From: JAJISK01 sp046759865
GTDB taxonomy: Archaea > Thermoplasmatota > Thermoplasmata > RBG-16-68-12 > JAJISG01
Length of the DNA: 6,824 nucleotides
Reading direction: 5' to 3'
NCBI GenBank assembly: GCA_046759865.1
Contig: JBHIDB010000060.1
Location: 1 to 6,824, forward strand
Part shown: one piece after another, positions 5,494 to 6,824 of the stretch
Layout: every line of letters starts with the position of its first letter
Position numbering within the stretch: position 1 is the first letter of the stretch
Made by a program: the position numbers and the translations under genes
Notes under the pieces: model-generated
Databases searched by the model: none
Told to the model about the DNA's origin: nothing
The model's input: only the letters and a program-made list of their open reading frames with translations

Positions 5494-5709
5494 TCACCGG
5501 CGGAGGACGTCCTTCCGGAGGCGGTCCGCCTCCTCGAGGGCCAGCTCCGCGTCTCGAATGCGTTTGACCTTGTCTGGGACCAATTCGATTCGGCTGTACA
5601 CGAGGTCCCGCACGGCGGCCCGGATGGCCTCCGATCGGGAGGGAAAGTCGTCGACGGCGACGAGGAAATCGAGCGTCTTGATGAAACGTTTCGGTAGCCG
5701 AATCGTCAC
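5494..5709 (-). CDS. Ribbon-helix-helix (CopG/MetJ-type) transcriptional regulator
   Basis: This is a small DNA-binding protein of 71 aa. Residues 2-7 (TIRLPK) match the DNA-contacting beta strand. Helix A runs about 8-20, the turn FPSRSEAIR (22-30) carries the typical RSE(A)IR signature, and helix B runs to about 40. A charged helical C-terminus (about 45-71) may extend the dimer interface or contact a partner. RHH proteins act as dimers and often repress their own promoter. The GTG at 5709-5707 is the only standard start: the frame stays open for about 30 further codons without ATG, GTG or TTG, so the strand would begin at residue 2, slightly earlier than usual. No toxin gene is adjacent downstream, so it is not an evident antitoxin. 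It is divergent from the aminotransferase gene, which it might also control; the targets are unknown. Confidence 0.85.
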   Translation of the reverse strand: MTIRLPKRFIKTLDFLVAVDDFPSRSEAIRAAVRDLVYSRIELVPDKVKRIRDAELALEEADRLRKDVLRR

Positions 5710-5746
5710 CTTGTCGGGCTTGTCTTCCAGGAATCCCCGCTCCTTC

Positions 5747-5765
5747 AGAGGTCGGATCGACCTCT
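5747..5765. promoter_or_regulatory. Perfect inverted repeat in front of the RHH gene, candidate operator
   Basis: AGAGGTCG (5747-5754) and CGACCTCT (5758-5765) are exact 8-bp reverse complements with a 3-nt spacer. The repeat is 38-56 nt upstream of the regulator's GTG and abuts a TACATA-like sequence on the minus strand. A dyad of this size suits an RHH dimer pair, so autoregulation is plausible. If transcription starts near 5780 it would instead be a hairpin in the mRNA leader. Confidence 0.45.
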
Positions 5766-5802
5766 TATGTACCCCTTTTCGACCCCCGAAGGAGGGCCCC
5801 CG

Positions 5803-5811
5803 TATTTAAAA
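5803..5811 (-). promoter_or_regulatory. Strong TATA-like element in the divergent intergenic region
   Basis: The minus strand reads TTTTAAATA, the best archaeal TATA match in the window. Used leftwards it predicts a start near 5780 and a leader of about 70 nt for the RHH gene, containing the inverted repeat. The element is near-symmetric and might also work rightwards, giving the aminotransferase a leader of about 30 nt. Its direction is not certain. Confidence 0.45.
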
Positions 5812-5834
5812 CCTGGTGAGAACGGTCGCCAAAG

Positions 5835-5840
5835 CTTAAA
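5835..5840 (+). promoter_or_regulatory. TATA-like box of the aminotransferase gene
   Basis: CTTAAA, within AAAGCTTAAAG, is centred about 25.5 nt before the GTG at 5863. This matches the spacing seen at tpi, the PLD gene and the Cas4-like gene, and points to a leaderless transcript. Confidence 0.5.
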
Positions 5841-5862
5841 GAACCTTCTAGGATGAGCCGGC

Positions 5863-6824
5863 GTGCCGTCGGAGGAGCCGCTCCTCATGCTGGCGGGGCC
5901 CGTCAAGATCGATCCACGGGTCATCCAGGCCATGGCCACGCCCTCCATCGGCCACCGGTCCCGGCCCTTCGTGGCGGTGAATCGGGAAATCCGGGAGCTC
6001 CTCCAATACGCCTTCGACACGGAGGGGCCCGTCGGCGTGCTGTCGGGATCGGGGACCGCCGGTCTCGAAGCCATGCTATCTGGCATGCTGCGGTCGGAAG
6101 ATGGGGTCCTCTGTCTCACGAACGGAAAGTTCGGGGAGCGGATGTTCGAGATCGCCGGCCGATACGGAGAGGTGGAGCGCCTCGACTTCCCCTGGGGCCG
6201 TCCGGTGAACGTGGAGACCGTGCGGGAAGCCCTGGAGGAAGGACGCTACGACGCATTGACTCTCTGCCACAACGAGACGTCGACAGGGCTGACCAATCCC
6301 GTGGAGGAAGTGGGACGCCTGGCCCGCGAGGCGGGCGTCCTCTACCTGGTGGACGGCATCACCTCCGTGGCGGGCCTCCCAGTCGACATGGAGACCTGGG
6401 GCATCGACGCCCTCGTTCTCGGCTCGCAGAAGTGTCTGGCCGCCCCGGCCGGCCTCTCCGCCGTGGCCCTCTCCGCCCGGGGCTACCACCGGCTCCATGA
6501 GGAGAACGCCTACTATCTGAACCTCAAGGCGCACGTGGATCGACTGGAGGCAGGGAGCTCCCCGTTTACCCCCGCGATTCACCTCTTCCTGGCCTTCCGG
6601 GAGGCCCTGCGCCTCCTCCGGGAGGAAGGCCTCCAGGCCCGCATCGACAGGACCGCCCGTCTGGGGGCGGCGAGTCGGGCGGGGGGCGACGCCCTCGGCC
6701 TGCCGCTCTTCCCCGAGGTTGGCTCCGCTTCGAACACGGTCTCGGCTTTCACATATCCCAACGGCGTGGACGAGTCCCTTCGGCAGAGGCTACGGGAGGA
6801 CCACCGCGTCCTGGTGGCGGGCGG
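5863..6824 (+). CDS. Class V PLP-dependent aminotransferase (alanine/serine-glyoxylate or -pyruvate type), 3' truncated by window
   Basis: This is a cytosolic fold-type I PLP enzyme transferring amino groups between small amino acids and 2-oxo acids; 320 codons are visible and family members run about 375-390 aa, so the C-terminal end is cut off. Motifs from the GTG at 5863: LAGPVKIDPRVIQAM and IGHRS (10-33, substrate end), LSGSGTAGLEAML (60-72, phosphate-binding turn), CHNETSTGLTNPVEE (135-149), LVDGITSVAGLPVD (162-175) with Asp164 for the pyridine nitrogen, and GSQKCLAAPAGLS (187-199) with Lys190 as the PLP Schiff-base lysine. The GTG is chosen because a TATA-like box lies 25 nt upstream; an ATG at 5887 would also keep the first conserved motif. 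Whether it prefers alanine, serine or aspartate cannot be told from the sequence. It is divergent from the RHH regulator. Confidence 0.93.
   Translation, partial: MPSEEPLLMLAGPVKIDPRVIQAMATPSIGHRSRPFVAVNREIRELLQYAFDTEGPVGVLSGSGTAGLEAMLSGMLRSEDGVLCLTNGKFGERMFEIAGRYGEVERLDFPWGRPVNVETVREALEEGRYDALTLCHNETSTGLTNPVEEVGRLAREAGVLYLVDGITSVAGLPVDMETWGIDALVLGSQKCLAAPAGLSAVALSARGYHRLHEENAYYLNLKAHVDRLEAGSSPFTPAIHLFLAFREALRLLREEGLQARIDRTARLGAASRAGGDALGLPLFPEVGSASNTVSAFTYPNGVDESLRQRLREDHRVLVAG

Noticed and set aside
5494..5709. Toxin-antitoxin pair with the RHH protein as antitoxin
   Set aside because: The RHH gene is followed by a T-tract terminator rather than a toxin ORF, and the upstream neighbour is a divergent aminotransferase.
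5853..6500. Plus-strand 215-aa open frame over the aminotransferase
   Set aside because: Arg/Gly-rich nonsense reading. The frame beginning at 5863 has the full PLP-enzyme motif set and stays open to the window edge.
1..6824. tRNA, rRNA or insertion-sequence features
   Set aside because: I saw no tRNA-like cloverleaf arms, rRNA-like sequence, transposase motifs or terminal inverted repeats on either strand.

Overview
The window looks like chromosomal DNA from a high-GC (roughly two thirds G+C) archaeon. Three things support this: an archaeal-type bifunctional fructose-1,6-bisphosphate aldolase/phosphatase; a short archaeal-type triosephosphate isomerase; and TATA-like hexamers about 25-30 nt upstream of start codons with almost no 5' leader, while Shine-Dalgarno sites are mostly absent. 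A high-GC Thermoplasmatota-like lineage is a guess, because no marker gene in the window fixes the taxonomy.

Layout. Bases 1-743 (+) hold the C-terminal two thirds of the aldolase/phosphatase. Bases 753-905 (-) hold a 50-residue tail-anchored membrane ORF, divergent from tpi at 943-1617 (+). fbp and tpi form a gluconeogenic neighbourhood: TPI supplies dihydroxyacetone phosphate, and the bifunctional enzyme condenses and dephosphorylates it. Bases 1666-3621 (+) encode a secreted, C-terminally membrane-anchored protein with a lamin-tail-like domain and two phospholipase-D HKD motifs. Its last 76 bases overlap the start of 3546-4562 (+), a Cas4/RecB-family nuclease that retains all expected catalytic and iron-sulfur residues but carries four transmembrane helices inserted in its middle.

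On the minus strand, 5367-4882 and 4885-4559 form a translationally coupled pair (GTGA overlap): an exported or signal-anchored protein and a two-helix membrane protein with a coiled-coil tail. The second gene ends tail to tail with the Cas4-like gene, the two stop codons sharing one CTAG. Upstream lie a small ribbon-helix-helix regulator (5709-5494, -) with a T-tract terminator after it and a perfect inverted repeat in front of it, and then a divergently oriented class V aminotransferase (5863 to the window edge, +).

The most interesting block is 1666-5367. Four consecutive membrane-associated proteins include an outward-facing PLD-family enzyme next to a membrane-embedded Cas4-like nuclease. 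No CRISPR array or other cas gene is visible. A role in handling DNA at the cell envelope is a hypothesis from domain content and adjacency only.
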